Shown here piece after piece: positions 7,177 through 17,600 of a DNA stretch of 64,000 nucleotides. The stretch's first letter is position 1; the number at the start of each line of letters is the position of its first letter. The notes under the pieces are model-generated. The model saw only the letters and a program-made list of their open reading frames with translations. It was not told where the DNA came from and searched no databases. A program made the position numbers and the translations under genes. The stretch comes from Bacteroidetes bacterium UBA2475 (GTDB taxonomy: Bacteria > Bacteroidota > Bacteroidia > B-17B0 > Aurantibacillaceae), in contig DDPF01000018.1 in assembly GCA_002342065.1 (NCBI GenBank), forward strand, positions 1 through 64,000. The letters run 5' to 3'.

Positions 7177-9048
7177 TTATTTTTTGTTCAATTGTTGTCT
7201 TTGTTTAGCCATATCCTCTAAACGTTTCTGGAAATTAGAAACTTTAGCGGGTTTTTTCATGTTCGCTTCCAGTTGTGCCCTGATCTTGGCATCGCTGATA
7301 ATTTTTTTCATGATCCAGTTTTGCAAGAAGGTGAACATATTTGCCAAGAAATAATACCAACTTAAACCTGCAGCGTAATCATTCATCACAGCCAAAAAGA
7401 TAACAGGCATAAAGTACATCATAAATTTCATACCCGGCATTTGGTTATTTTGCTGCGGCATCATACTGCTATTCATGTATGTGTAAACAAGTGTACTCAC
7501 AAACATTAACAATGCGAATAAACTTACGTGATCGCCATAAGCCCAGTTTATAAACGGCACAAACCCAAAATCCCAGATGGTATCATAAGTACTTAGATCG
7601 GTAGCCCATAAAAAACTTTGCTGGCGCAATTGAATAGCCGCAGGAATGAAAGCAAATAAAGCAATTAAAATAGGGAACTGTAATAATAAAGGAAAACAAC
7701 CTGATAACGGATTAACGCCAGCCTTTCGATAGAGCGCCATTTGCTCTTGTTGTTTTTTCATTGGGTCAGGCGTTTTTTCGTACTTGGCTGCTAAAGCATC
7801 TGTCTCAGGCTTTAACACACGCATACGCGCACCGCTCATATATGTTTTGTAAGCAATAGGTAAAAGAACAATTTTAACGATAAGGGTTAAAATTAAAATT
7901 ACAATACCCATATTCATAAAATTCAACGAATCAAATAAAGGAATAACCATCCATTTATTGATGTAACTAAAAATGCTCCAACCTGTTGGAACAATGTTTT
8001 CAAGATCATCTCCGTATCCTTTTAAGATATTGTAATCATTTGGTCCGAAATAAAATTTAAAACCAAATTTTTCGTTCGGTAAATGTTGGTATGGAACTCC
8101 CACCTCAGCAGATACAGCCTTTACAACTGTTTCAGAATTTGGGCGTGACGATGTTTTAATAAAACTTCCCGCTTTTGCAAAAGAGTTGTTAGCAATAATA
8201 GCAGAGTTAAAATATTGTTGTTTAAAAGCTACCCATTTAATATCCGCATCGTTCAATTCTTTTTCTTCATCTTTTAAAGCATTGATGTAATCAGGACTAT
8301 TAATAGTTTGTTTAAAATAAATAGTAGCTGCCTTTTTTTCTAACCTAATGTATTTTTCCTGGCTTGGATAAAGCATAGCCCAGTTTAATTGCAACTGATC
8401 TTCGGTTTGAGATATTATGTTTTGCATTCCCACAAAACGTATCTCCGAACTGATCATGTAATCGTTTGGCTTAAGAGAATAAGAGAATTCAATATAACTT
8501 CCCGGTTTAGAAGTTTCTAATTTAAGATCTATACCTGTTGCTGTTTGTTTTACAGATTTAAAATAAAAACTATCGGTAGAAAAGATACGTGAACGATCGT
8601 AAGCATTTAATTTTAAAGCGAAGTTTAGTGAATCGCGATCAAATAAAATTAATGGTTCTGTTTTACCTGAGCGGTGATACTTTTTTAATTCAACTTTTAT
8701 TAGTTGCGCGCCTTTATTTAAAATGGTGGCTTTAATATTTTCGTTCTCAATTATAAAACTTTCTTCTTTGCCAATAGACGCAGGCGTAAAATCTTTATAC
8801 TGATCATTTAATAAAGCTGTTTTTACAGAATCGCTTAATACAACAGTTTGTTTTAATGTATCGGCAACTTTTTTAACGGCGGCGTCTTTCGCCATTAATT
8901 CGGCTTGTTCCTTTTGCTGAACAAGAGCAATAGAATCTTTTATTGCTTTGTTACGTGCTATTGTTTCTTTTGAAGGGCCACTTATATATAACCAAATACC
9001 TAAAATTCCGGCAATTAATCCTAATCCAATTAACGATTTCTTATCCAC
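7177..9048 (-). CDS. yidC: membrane protein insertase YidC
   Basis: A 623-residue YidC of the Gram-negative type. N-terminal anchor helix (SLIGLGLIAGILGIWLYI), a large periplasmic domain (about 85-355), then the conserved insertase core: the first core helix (LNFMNMGIVILILTLIVKIVLLPI), the cytoplasmic hairpin with SGARMRVLKPETDALAAKY, and the GCFPLLLQFPILIALFAF helix. The tail is basic (KPAKVSNFQKRLEDMAKQR), as needed for ribosome contact. It inserts and folds inner-membrane proteins with or without SecYEG. The start is GTG at 9048; a TAAATTTG -7 element lies 23 bp upstream and no ATG is available there. Confidence 0.96.
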   Translation of the reverse strand: MDKKSLIGLGLIAGILGIWLYISGPSKETIARNKAIKDSIALVQQKEQAELMAKDAAVKKVADTLKQTVVLSDSVKTALLNDQYKDFTPASIGKEESFIIENENIKATILNKGAQLIKVELKKYHRSGKTEPLILFDRDSLNFALKLNAYDRSRIFSTDSFYFKSVKQTATGIDLKLETSKPGSYIEFSYSLKPNDYMISSEIRFVGMQNIISQTEDQLQLNWAMLYPSQEKYIRLEKKAATIYFKQTINSPDYINALKDEEKELNDADIKWVAFKQQYFNSAIIANNSFAKAGSFIKTSSRPNSETVVKAVSAEVGVPYQHLPNEKFGFKFYFGPNDYNILKGYGDDLENIVPTGWSIFSYINKWMVIPLFDSLNFMNMGIVILILTLIVKIVLLPIAYKTYMSGARMRVLKPETDALAAKYEKTPDPMKKQQEQMALYRKAGVNPLSGCFPLLLQFPILIALFAFIPAAIQLRQQSFLWATDLSTYDTIWDFGFVPFINWAYGDHVSLFALLMFVSTLVYTYMNSSMMPQQNNQMPGMKFMMYFMPVIFLAVMNDYAAGLSWYYFLANMFTFLQNWIMKKIISDAKIRAQLEANMKKPAKVSNFQKRLEDMAKQRQQLNKK

Positions 9049-9070
9049 TGTTTACTAATTTAAAACGGGG

Positions 9071-9078
9071 CAAATTTA
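9071..9078 (-). promoter_or_regulatory. -7 promoter element (TAAATTTG) of yidC
   Basis: A minus-strand TAAATTTG matches TAnnTTTG and ends 22 bp before the GTG start of yidC. It separates yidC from the symporter gene upstream (stop at 9134). Confidence 0.45.
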
Positions 9079-9133
9079 GCATTTTTTGAAAGATTATCGC
9101 TCAGAAAAATTCACAAAAGGGATAAAAGGCAAA

Positions 9134-10471
9134 TTAGAATTTTTCGCCCTCCAGTTTAGCCACAACGGCGCTAGCTACAGCGTTACCCACCACATTAGTA
9201 GCGCTGCGGCCCATATCCAGAAGTTGGTCTACCGCTAAAAGCAGCAATAAACCTTCGCCGGGGATCTTGAACATACTTAACATACCGGCAATTACCACCA
9301 GAGAAGCTCTTGGAACACCGGCCATACCTTTACTGGTAATTAATAGAATAAGCATCATTTTTATCTGGTCAGCCATACCAATATCCATACCATAACTCTG
9401 TGCTATAAACACAGTGGCAAAGGTCATGTACATGATACTGCCATCCAAATTGAAAGAATAACCCAGGGGCAAAACAAAACTTACTATACGATTACTGATG
9501 CCATGCTTCTCAAGAGCCTCAATGGTCTTTGGCATGGCACTTTCGCTGCTGGCGGTACTAAAAGCTAATAAAATAGGCTCTTTAATATCCCTTAAAAGTT
9601 TAAAATAATTTACTTTAAATGCATAGCAGATCGCAAGTAATATCACAAATACAAAGAAGATCAAACCACCAAAGAAACAAAGTATCAGGTATAGATAACC
9701 ACCCAAAACATCTAATCCCTGCTGTATGACGACCGCTGTAATGGCGCCAAAAACGCCAATGGGCGCAAAGTTCATTACAAAATTAGTAACCTTAAACATT
9801 ACATGACTTAAACTGTCAAAAGCCCTGATAATGGGTTTACCATGTTCGCCAATACTTGCAGCAGCCACACCAAAAAATAAAGCAAATACAACTATTGGTA
9901 AAATATCGTTAGCTGCCATTGAGCGCATGATACTTTCGGGGATAACATGATCTATAAAATTAGAAGAAGTTTGTTTACTGATCTTAACACCCGTCTCTAC
10001 ATTGGCCTCCGGCAGATCGAGATGCATGACCTTACCGGGTTCAAAAAGATTTACGATCACTAAACCAAGAGCTAAAGCAATTAAGGTAGCAGAAGTAAAA
10101 TAAATGAGGGTTTTTAATCCTATCCTTCCTACACTTTTAAAATCACCAACCTTTGAAACACCTATCACTAAAACCGCCAACACCAGCGGCGCAATGATCA
10201 TTTTAATAAGATGTAAAAAGATATCGCTTAAAATAGAAAAGTTAGATGCAGTATTTTTCTTTTCTTCCTTAAATTGTTTTTCTTCGTATTTAATAATTGC
10301 TTTCTCAACCTGTTTTTTTATTTCGGGATTTGAGATAGAATTTAATTTGCTTTTATCGTACTCGAATTTATTTTGTGTAATAGATAGGTTTACCGCGTAG
10401 CCCACCACCAGACCAATAAGCATGGCCACAATTATAAAACTTATTAATTTATTTTTTTTGAAATAATTCAT
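9134..10471 (-). CDS. dicarboxylate/amino acid:cation symporter (DAACS family)
   Basis: A 445-residue glutamate/C4-dicarboxylate:H+ or Na+ symporter, the usual length for GltP/DctA relatives. Diagnostic elements are present in order: the serine-rich hairpin HP1 (LAFSTASSESAMPKTIEAL), TM7 with LPLGYSFNLDGSIMYM (the NLDG form of the NMDGT motif), HP2 (SKGMAGVPRASLVVIAGML) and TM8 (VDQLLDMGRSATNVVGNAVA) with the substrate-binding Asp and Asn. A long polar, lysine-rich loop (residues 35-75) after the first helix is extended compared with E. coli GltP. It starts 1 bp after the murF stop, so the pair is one transcription unit. The exact substrate cannot be read from sequence. Confidence 0.93.
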   Translation of the reverse strand: MNYFKKNKLISFIIVAMLIGLVVGYAVNLSITQNKFEYDKSKLNSISNPEIKKQVEKAIIKYEEKQFKEEKKNTASNFSILSDIFLHLIKMIIAPLVLAVLVIGVSKVGDFKSVGRIGLKTLIYFTSATLIALALGLVIVNLFEPGKVMHLDLPEANVETGVKISKQTSSNFIDHVIPESIMRSMAANDILPIVVFALFFGVAAASIGEHGKPIIRAFDSLSHVMFKVTNFVMNFAPIGVFGAITAVVIQQGLDVLGGYLYLILCFFGGLIFFVFVILLAICYAFKVNYFKLLRDIKEPILLAFSTASSESAMPKTIEALEKHGISNRIVSFVLPLGYSFNLDGSIMYMTFATVFIAQSYGMDIGMADQIKMMLILLITSKGMAGVPRASLVVIAGMLSMFKIPGEGLLLLLAVDQLLDMGRSATNVVGNAVASAVVAKLEGEKF

Positions 10472-10472
10472 A

Positions 10473-11789
10473 TTATAATACTTCCTGTAACACTTCCATC
10501 TTCATTCCGCGTGAACCTTTAATTAAAATAGTATTGTCAGATACATTCAGATCTTTTAAATACGTTAAACATTCTTGCGTGGTCTTAAATTTTTTAAATG
10601 GATTGTCGAGCTTGAAAAATTCGTCGCCCACCAACACCACGTTACTTAAATTTTTTTCCTGCAGCAAGTTAACTATTTTTTGATGTTCATCGTGGCTATA
10701 TTCTCCTAATTCGAACATATCACCTAGAAGGAGTAACTTTTTATCAGAGCGATAATTGGCAAAATTCTCAATAGCTGCTGACATACTGTTAGGGTTGGCG
10801 TTGTAGGCATCCAGCAAAATGGTGTTTCGTCCCGTTTTTACCAATTGTGAGCGGTTCATGTTAGGTAAATAGTTCTCTAACGCTTCTTTAATAAGCTCAT
10901 CCTCTACTTTAAAATAATTTGCCACACAAGCTGCGGCAAGACAATTAATGAAATTGTAAGAACCAACAATTTGTGTATTAATAACAGACAATTTATTAAA
11001 ATCTTTTTCGCCATAACGCGTAGTGAATTTTAAACTAACTGTTTCCGATGTGGTGCAATCTTTTCCAATTACATCATACAGTTTTTTACAGCCGTAAGTG
11101 ATCTTATCATTTTTAAAAGCAAGATCGTACAACACTTCATCATCGCCATTTACAAATACTTTTCCGTTCTTTGTTTTAATGTATTTATATAATTCGCTTT
11201 TTCCTTTTTTAATTCCCTCTTCACCGCCAAAGCCCTCTAAATGAGCTTTTCCAATGTTTGTGATCAATCCGAAATCAGGCTCTGTGATATCACACAGCTC
11301 ATTTATTTCTCCCTGGTGATTTGCACCCATTTCTATAATTGCAAATTCGTGTTCTGCTTTTATATTTAATAAAGTAAGCGGCACACCAATATGGTTGTTT
11401 AAATTACCAATAGTTGCAAGGGTTTTAAATTTTTTTGAAAGTACAGCGTTAATTAATTCTTTGTTGGTTGTTTTTCCGTTGCTGCCAGTAATGGCTAAGA
11501 ACGGAATAGTGAATTGCCTGCGGTGATGTGTTGCCAAAGCTTGCAACGCTTTTAAAACATCGGCCACCAAAACAATTTTAGTATCGGTAACATATTTTTC
11601 TTCATCAACCACTGCCAAACTGCAACCTGCATCAATTGCTTTTTGCGCAAATTCATTCGCATTAAAATTTCCACCTTTTAGTGCAAAGAAAACAGAACCA
11701 GGTTCCAACTTCCTGGTATCAGTACAAATCTGCTGCTTTGCTTTTAAATAAAAGGAGTAAAGTTCCTCTGTGGAAATATATTTTGGCAT
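10473..11789 (-). CDS. murF: UDP-N-acetylmuramoyl-tripeptide--D-alanyl-D-alanine ligase
   Basis: A 438-residue Mur ligase that adds D-Ala-D-Ala to the UDP-MurNAc tripeptide in the cytoplasm. N-terminal domain with the MurF-type DTRKLEPGSVFFALKGGNFNANEFA; ATP-binding ITGSNGKTTNKEL near residue 105; IIEMGANHQGEI; the Mur central GLITNIGKAHLEGFGG; C-terminal domain with LDAYNANPNSMSAAI and LLGDMFELGEYS. All catalytic regions are intact and length is normal. Its start lies only 12 bp downstream of a strong terminator that closes the gldJ unit, so the leader is very short or transcription reads through. It is coupled to the downstream symporter. Confidence 0.96.
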   Translation of the reverse strand: MPKYISTEELYSFYLKAKQQICTDTRKLEPGSVFFALKGGNFNANEFAQKAIDAGCSLAVVDEEKYVTDTKIVLVADVLKALQALATHHRRQFTIPFLAITGSNGKTTNKELINAVLSKKFKTLATIGNLNNHIGVPLTLLNIKAEHEFAIIEMGANHQGEINELCDITEPDFGLITNIGKAHLEGFGGEEGIKKGKSELYKYIKTKNGKVFVNGDDEVLYDLAFKNDKITYGCKKLYDVIGKDCTTSETVSLKFTTRYGEKDFNKLSVINTQIVGSYNFINCLAAACVANYFKVEDELIKEALENYLPNMNRSQLVKTGRNTILLDAYNANPNSMSAAIENFANYRSDKKLLLLGDMFELGEYSHDEHQKIVNLLQEKNLSNVVLVGDEFFKLDNPFKKFKTTQECLTYLKDLNVSDNTILIKGSRGMKMEVLQEVL

Positions 11790-11800
11790 GGTACAAAATA

Positions 11801-11834
11801 AAAAAAACCCTTAAGCTATTTGCTTAAGGGTTTT
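11801..11834 (-). terminator. rho-independent terminator after gldJ
   Basis: A perfect 13-bp stem (AAAACCCTTAAGC, 11804-11816, with its complement at 11822-11834) and a 5-nt loop, followed on the minus strand by a run of T (A-run at 11801-11807). It ends the sprF-like/gldJ transcript 19 bp past gldJ. Confidence 0.85.
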
Positions 11835-11852
11835 GTTATATTATTAACAATA

Positions 11853-13517
11853 TTATTTTCCTAATCCAACAGGACTACCTACACGCGTCATAGCACAACG
11901 GAAACCTAACCATGCGTTAGCCTGGCGTTGATCTAAGAATCTACGTACGCCCGGGTTCAAGAAGTATGCACGGTCTCTCCAGCTACCACCTTTAAAAACG
12001 CGAGATTTATCATTTACCAAAGATGTTTTTGCGTATTCGTACATTAATTTATCAGCTTTGTCAGTGTAAGCATCTTCACCAGATTCGTAGAAAATACTTG
12101 AGTTAACATCACCATCCATATAATTGATATAATCGGCTGTTTTATAATTTCTGCGCTCATCTAAGTTATCTGTTGACACTGCACTGGAAACTTCTCTCCA
12201 TTGTACACGTCCCGGGATATCTGATTTACCTTCTTGCGTAGCGTTATTGTTACCGTTAATATCATTTGTCATAATAGTTAAAACGCTATCAGTAACCTCA
12301 GCTGTTTCACCACTCACACCGTGAGTTGTAGGGTTGTTAACTTTGTGTTTGAATTTTTGGTAAACCGGTCCGTCAACGTTAGTAAGGATCTCTCCACCTA
12401 AACCACCAATTAAAGTAGTACTATCACGTTTTTGAGTAGTAAATACATTACCACGGAAAGGACGGAATTCATCAGCATCTTGTAAAGTGTTAGGGCGATA
12501 TACGTCCATTACCCACTCACAAACGTTACCTGACATATTATATAAACCGTAATCATTTGGCCAGTATGAATAAACAGGAGCTGTAACGTCAGCATTATCA
12601 TTTAAGAAACCAGCAGTACCCATGTAATCACCGGCACCACGCACAAAGTTAGCATTGATCTGACCCATGTATTTATCTGTAGCGTTACGAACACCGTGTC
12701 CGTTCCAAGGATAGATACGACGATCTGTGATACGCTCACCAATAGTATTACCAATTAAGCCATAAGCAGCATATTCCCACTCAGCTTCTGTCGGTAAACG
12801 GTATTTTGGTAAAAAGATACCATCTTCCATACGTACATCACGCTCTGGGTTTTGCTCGTCAAAAGAAGGTAATTTTTGTTTTAATTGTCCTTGCCATTTA
12901 CCTGATAAATAAGCTTCAGTTGAGAAGTAATCCTGATCTGAAGGGCTTGGAACGTGTTCCAATAAACCTTCACGGATTAAGATAAACTCATTAACACGGT
13001 CAGTTCTCCAGGCACAAAAATCATTTGCCTGTAACCAGTTAACACCAACTACCGGATAATCACGGTAAGCAGGGTGACGTAAATAATATTCAACGTAAGG
13101 CTCATTGTAAGCTAATTTTTCGCGCCAAACTAAAGTATCAGGCAATGCCTTATAATAAATATCCGGGAAAGTTGGTCCAAATACACGGCTTGTCCAGAAT
13201 AAATACTCTAAATAAGAGAAATTACTTACCTCTGTCTCATCCATATAAAATGAAGAGATCGTAACCCTGCGGGCTACGTTGTTCCATTCATATGTAACAT
13301 CTGTTTCTGTACGTCCCATAGAAAAGGTACCGCCTTCAATAAGCACAAGGCCTGGTCCTGTTTCTTGCTCCTCGTAAGGTGGTTTTTCAAAACCTCCGTT
13401 AGTAGGATCATTATAAGCCCAACCTGTAACCGGTGAGCGTTCCTGAGAACATGAAACCAAAATTGCTGCCACTATTAAGGCTAACGATCCTGGTTTTTTT
13501 ATCCATTTTATATTCAT
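11853..13517 (-). CDS. gldJ: gliding motility/T9SS lipoprotein GldJ
   Basis: A 554-residue lipoprotein: signal peptide and lipobox ILVSC (Cys 23), then SPVTGWAYNDPTNGGFE, the GldJ/GldK-type beginning. The rest is a formylglycine-generating-enzyme-like (SUMF1) fold: LVLIEGGTFSMGRTETD, VGVNWLQANDFCAWRTDRVNE, RLPTEAEWEYAAYGL, YNMSGNVCEWVMDVYR, FKGGSWRDRAYFLNPGVRR and the last strand AWLGFRCAMTRVG. Length and position beside porU/porV match GldJ of Flavobacterium rather than the shorter GldK. GldJ is an outer-membrane lipoprotein needed for stable T9SS and gliding machinery; it lacks the enzyme role of true FGE. It is 59 bp behind the PorP/SprF gene. Confidence 0.88.
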   Translation of the reverse strand: MNIKWIKKPGSLALIVAAILVSCSQERSPVTGWAYNDPTNGGFEKPPYEEQETGPGLVLIEGGTFSMGRTETDVTYEWNNVARRVTISSFYMDETEVSNFSYLEYLFWTSRVFGPTFPDIYYKALPDTLVWREKLAYNEPYVEYYLRHPAYRDYPVVGVNWLQANDFCAWRTDRVNEFILIREGLLEHVPSPSDQDYFSTEAYLSGKWQGQLKQKLPSFDEQNPERDVRMEDGIFLPKYRLPTEAEWEYAAYGLIGNTIGERITDRRIYPWNGHGVRNATDKYMGQINANFVRGAGDYMGTAGFLNDNADVTAPVYSYWPNDYGLYNMSGNVCEWVMDVYRPNTLQDADEFRPFRGNVFTTQKRDSTTLIGGLGGEILTNVDGPVYQKFKHKVNNPTTHGVSGETAEVTDSVLTIMTNDINGNNNATQEGKSDIPGRVQWREVSSAVSTDNLDERRNYKTADYINYMDGDVNSSIFYESGEDAYTDKADKLMYEYAKTSLVNDKSRVFKGGSWRDRAYFLNPGVRRFLDQRQANAWLGFRCAMTRVGSPVGLGK

Positions 13518-13576
13518 AGTATTAACTATTGGTACAACGCTATAACGTTATTTTATTTAAAAGGTTACAAAAATAA

Positions 13577-14524
13577 TTAAAATGATGGACAACTGATAGT
13601 ACGATATTTCTTACGTTTAGGCTTACATTCGAACTGGATCTGCAACGAAATTTCGTGCGAGCCGGCAGTGTTACCACTTAATTTTGAGACAGTTATGTCA
13701 TAACTGTAGCCAAATTTAAAATTAGCGTTTTGAATACCTACTAGGGCAATAACAGCATCCGCATTTCTATACCATAAACCTGCTACAAAAGAGCCTTTAA
13801 CATAATAAAGACCTAAATTAAGCTGGCTAAACTTTTGTTGTTGTTGAAATAAGATGTTTGGCGACAGGTAGCTGGCATTTCCTTTTTCTAATGGGATAAT
13901 TGCCCCTGCGTGACCTGTAAATTTAGCCGGTAGTTTTGAAGTGCCTAATAAGCCTTCGTCGGGTTGATTAATATGGTGAGCTGCAAAACCAAAGAAATAA
14001 TATTTACTGTAACCTAATAAACCTGCAGAAAAATCGGCATTACGCTTGCTTTGAGAAGGTACAGCTTCTTGTGTATTCCAAACGAAACCTCTTCTGGCAT
14101 CAATCATATCACCAAAGTTTAGTTTTGTTTTATCCAATGATTTTTGCATATAAGTTGCCTGGATACCAAACTTTAAAGAGAATTCCCTCGTTACGGCAGC
14201 ATGGTATGAGTATAAGATACTGAAATTTGTAGTTTTTAAAGTTCCGCGAGCCTGATCGTCAGTAGTAACTAAAGCCCCTATTCCACCAGCCAATGCATCC
14301 AAATGCATATCGTAAGAAGCGGAGTAAGTAACATAAGTACCCGAAAGGTTGGGCCACTGGTTACGATAGTTCATGCATATCCTTGGACATCTTGCGGTAC
14401 CTGCGAAAGCAGGGTTCAAGTATAAAGGGTTCGCGTAGAATTGCGTGAATTGTGGATCTTGCGCTTTTAAGTCTAATAAAAACACTGAGAACACTAATAA
14501 TGGTAACAGTATGCGTCGATTCAT
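13577..14524 (-). CDS. PorP/SprF family type IX secretion membrane protein
   Basis: A 315-residue outer-membrane barrel. Signal peptide ending LDLKAQ; the family hallmark QDPQFTQFYANPLYLNPAFAGT at residues 22-43 (matching QDPQYNLYQFNQMVINPAYAG in the paralog at 62464-63414); CPRICMNYRNQWPNL; the final strands FKFGYSYDITVSKL and GSHEISLQIQFECK. These proteins accompany particular T9SS cargos or the core machine at the outer membrane. Upstream of gldJ and divergent from porU, it is placed with core genes, so this copy more likely serves the machinery than one adhesin. A complete promoter is visible upstream. Confidence 0.9.
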   Translation of the reverse strand: MNRRILLPLLVFSVFLLDLKAQDPQFTQFYANPLYLNPAFAGTARCPRICMNYRNQWPNLSGTYVTYSASYDMHLDALAGGIGALVTTDDQARGTLKTTNFSILYSYHAAVTREFSLKFGIQATYMQKSLDKTKLNFGDMIDARRGFVWNTQEAVPSQSKRNADFSAGLLGYSKYYFFGFAAHHINQPDEGLLGTSKLPAKFTGHAGAIIPLEKGNASYLSPNILFQQQQKFSQLNLGLYYVKGSFVAGLWYRNADAVIALVGIQNANFKFGYSYDITVSKLSGNTAGSHEISLQIQFECKPKRKKYRTISCPSF

Positions 14525-14550
14525 AAAAATTGTTAACCTAACCTATTTCA

Positions 14551-14580
14551 CAAATATATAAAAACCTTTTCAAAAACAAA
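14551..14580 (-). promoter_or_regulatory. promoter of the sprF-like/gldJ unit (-33 TTTG, -7 TATATTTG)
   Basis: On the minus strand, TTTG (14580-14577) and TATATTTG (14558-14551) are separated by 18 bp, matching the Bacteroidota -33/-7 arrangement. The -7 element lies 26 bp before the start at 14524. Confidence 0.6.
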
Positions 14581-14650
14581 AATAAATCTTAACAATAATT
14601 TGATCGCTAAATCGTTTATATGTTGTAAATCCTTTAATTTTACCAAATAT

Positions 14651-17600
14651 ATGATTTTTCTTAGAAATAGCGTTTTTGTAGTAGGTTTTATTTTTAGCGG
14701 TTCTCTCTTTAGTCAAAGAAACTTAGCTCAAAATCTAAATATTGAGCAAACAACTAAAAATAAAACTTCAAATATAATTTCTTCTAATCAAATTGATTCA
14801 ATTTTACTTAAAGTTGAAGTGAAAAATGCACATTACGATCACAAAAAAAATAACCTTCCATACTTTGTCATATCAAGGACTACGCCATATAATCAAAACG
14901 CAAAGCCTACTTTAATAATACAAAAAACAGAAATAGTTACAGAGCCTCACGCTACGAATATTAAAAAACAATTTGGTAAATTTTTAACCCAAAATTTTGA
15001 GCTTATTTCTACCGAAAGTTTATGCAAAAATGAGAACCTAAATCAACATCGTTTAATTCCATTTAGATTAAATAATTTAAATCAGGTAGAAGAATTAATT
15101 GATTATTCATTTACCTGGCAACTCTCTACCGATAATAGCCGCAGGTTAGCAAGCACTTCTGCTTTTAAGAACAATTCTGTTTTAGCTATCGGCGATTGGT
15201 TTAAAATTGGTATCACTAAAACGGGTTTTTATAAAATTGATAAACAATTATTAGCGGCCATGGGTGTAAATTTAAATGGCCTTAACCCTAAGAATATCAG
15301 GATCTACGGTAACGGTGGCCGTATGTTACCGGAATTAAACTCTGCTTTCAGATATGATGATCTTGAAGAAAATGCAATACAGGTTATTGGCGAAAGTGAT
15401 AATGTTTTTAATGATACAGATTATATTTTATTTTATGGCCGCGGCGCTACCGGCTGGACAAAAACAGGTGTGCAAACGGGTTTAAAATTTAGGCACGAAA
15501 AAAATCTTTACAGCGATACAAGTTTTTATTTCATCAATGTTGATCTTGGTGCAGGAAAACGTGTTGCTTCTCCAACGGCAATTACTGCGCCTTCTAACAC
15601 TACAACTACCTCTTACGATTATTACAATTACACCGAAAGCAATCAAACAAATTTCGTAAAAAGTGGTCGCCAGTTTTATGGCGAATATTTTGATATTACT
15701 ACCAATTATGCATTTAACTGGAGCGATGGTGATTTTACGGTTGGTGATACCGTTGTTTCTGAAGTAACTATTGCCGGAAGAGGTATAGCCGGTGGTGTTT
15801 ACCAGGTAAGTGGCGCAGGAATAAATTATACTTTAAGCACAGGTGCTGTAAATGTAAATAATTACCTTGCTGATTATGTTGCAGATGCCACAAAACAAGG
15901 CAAAGGCTTACTGAATGATCCAAACATAATTAGTTTAAATATTTCAAAACAAACATCCAATTGCATAGCCTGGTTAGATAAGATAACTATTAACGCCCGC
16001 AGAAATTTAACCTTTACCAATAAACAATTTGAGTTCAGAGATACAAGGATAACCGCTCCGGGCAATATTTGCAGTTTTAATATTACAAATGCACAAGGCG
16101 CAACGCCAATAATCTGGAATATTACCGACCCAATTAATCCATACGTGCAAGCTTACTCAGGCAACAGTGTAATTAATTTTATAGCAAATGCCGACTCTTT
16201 AAATACATATGCAGTTACATCCGGTATAGATCTTTATACACCTAAATTCGTGGGCAAAATTGCTAATCAAAACCTGCACAATGTTCAACAGGCCGATTAC
16301 GTTGTTATTACACATCCATTATTTACTGCACAAGCGCAACGCCTAGCAACACTTCATCAACAGAAGGAAGGATTAACTTATATAGTTGCAACAATTGACC
16401 AGATCTATAACGAGTTTAGCAGCGGAAGACCGGATATTTCAGGGATAAGGGATTTTATAAGAATGCTTTACAGCAGAAACATCACATCAGGCAAACAAGT
16501 AAAATATGTTGTATTGGTTGGCGATGGTTCTTATGATAATATCAATAGAAATATTTTAACCAACAGTAATTTAATTCCAACCTACGAAACTTTGGATTCA
16601 AAATCGTTTTTAAATAGTACAGCTTCTGATGATTTTTATGGTTTGATGGACCCAAATGAAGGTGCCTATGCCGAAGGCGCTGGCACAATAGATATTGGAG
16701 TTGGCCGCCTAACCTGTAGAAATTTACCAGAGGTTATAAATGTTGTAAATAAAATTGAGAATTATTATCGTAAAGATCCTAATTTTAAAATTGAAGATTC
16801 GGCGCCTGAAAACTGTAATTCTTCAACCTCATCACCTTTGGGTGATTGGAGAAATTGGGTTGTTTTTCTTGGTGATGATGAAGATCAATCTACTCACATG
16901 TACCAGGCCGATCAGTTATCGAATATTTTACAGGCTACTTACCCAAATTATAATAGTGATAAAATTTATCTTGATTCGTACCAACAATTTTCAACGCCGG
17001 GAGGTCAAAGATATCCTGATGCTGCTGAAGATCTTTTGCGACGCTTTAAAAAAGGCGCACTGGTATTTAATTATACTGGCCATGGTGGCGAAGTTGGTAT
17101 TACCGGCGAAAGGATATTAGACGTGCCAACCATTAACGGATTAGATAATTTTAATAGATTACCACTTTTTGTAACAGCAACTTGCGAGTTCAGTCGTTAC
17201 GATGATCCGGGCAGAACCTCTGCGGGCGAGCTTTGTCTTTTAAATCCAAAAGGCGGTTCAATTGCATTATTAACTACTTGTCGTCTTGCATTTTCATCAA
17301 CCAATTTTGTTTTAAATACAAGCTTATTTAGTTATTTATTTAAAAAATTACCGAATGGAAAAATGCCTGCTTTAGGCGATGTTATACAAGAAACAAAAGC
17401 AATATTAGGCCAATCTATTTACTACGCTAACTTCCATTTATTGGGAGATCCGGCATTGCCACTGGCTTACCCGCAACAAAAAGTAATTACCTCTAAAATA
17501 AATAATAACCTAGTTACAGCAACAAGTATTGATACTATTGCAGCACTTGCTAAAATAACGGTTACGGGCTTTGTGGCAGATACAATGGGAAATAAACTGT

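Noticed and set aside
14600..14650. Longer N-terminus of PorU
   Set aside because: The added 17 residues (with two Cys and Lys) precede a complete signal peptide that begins at 14651.
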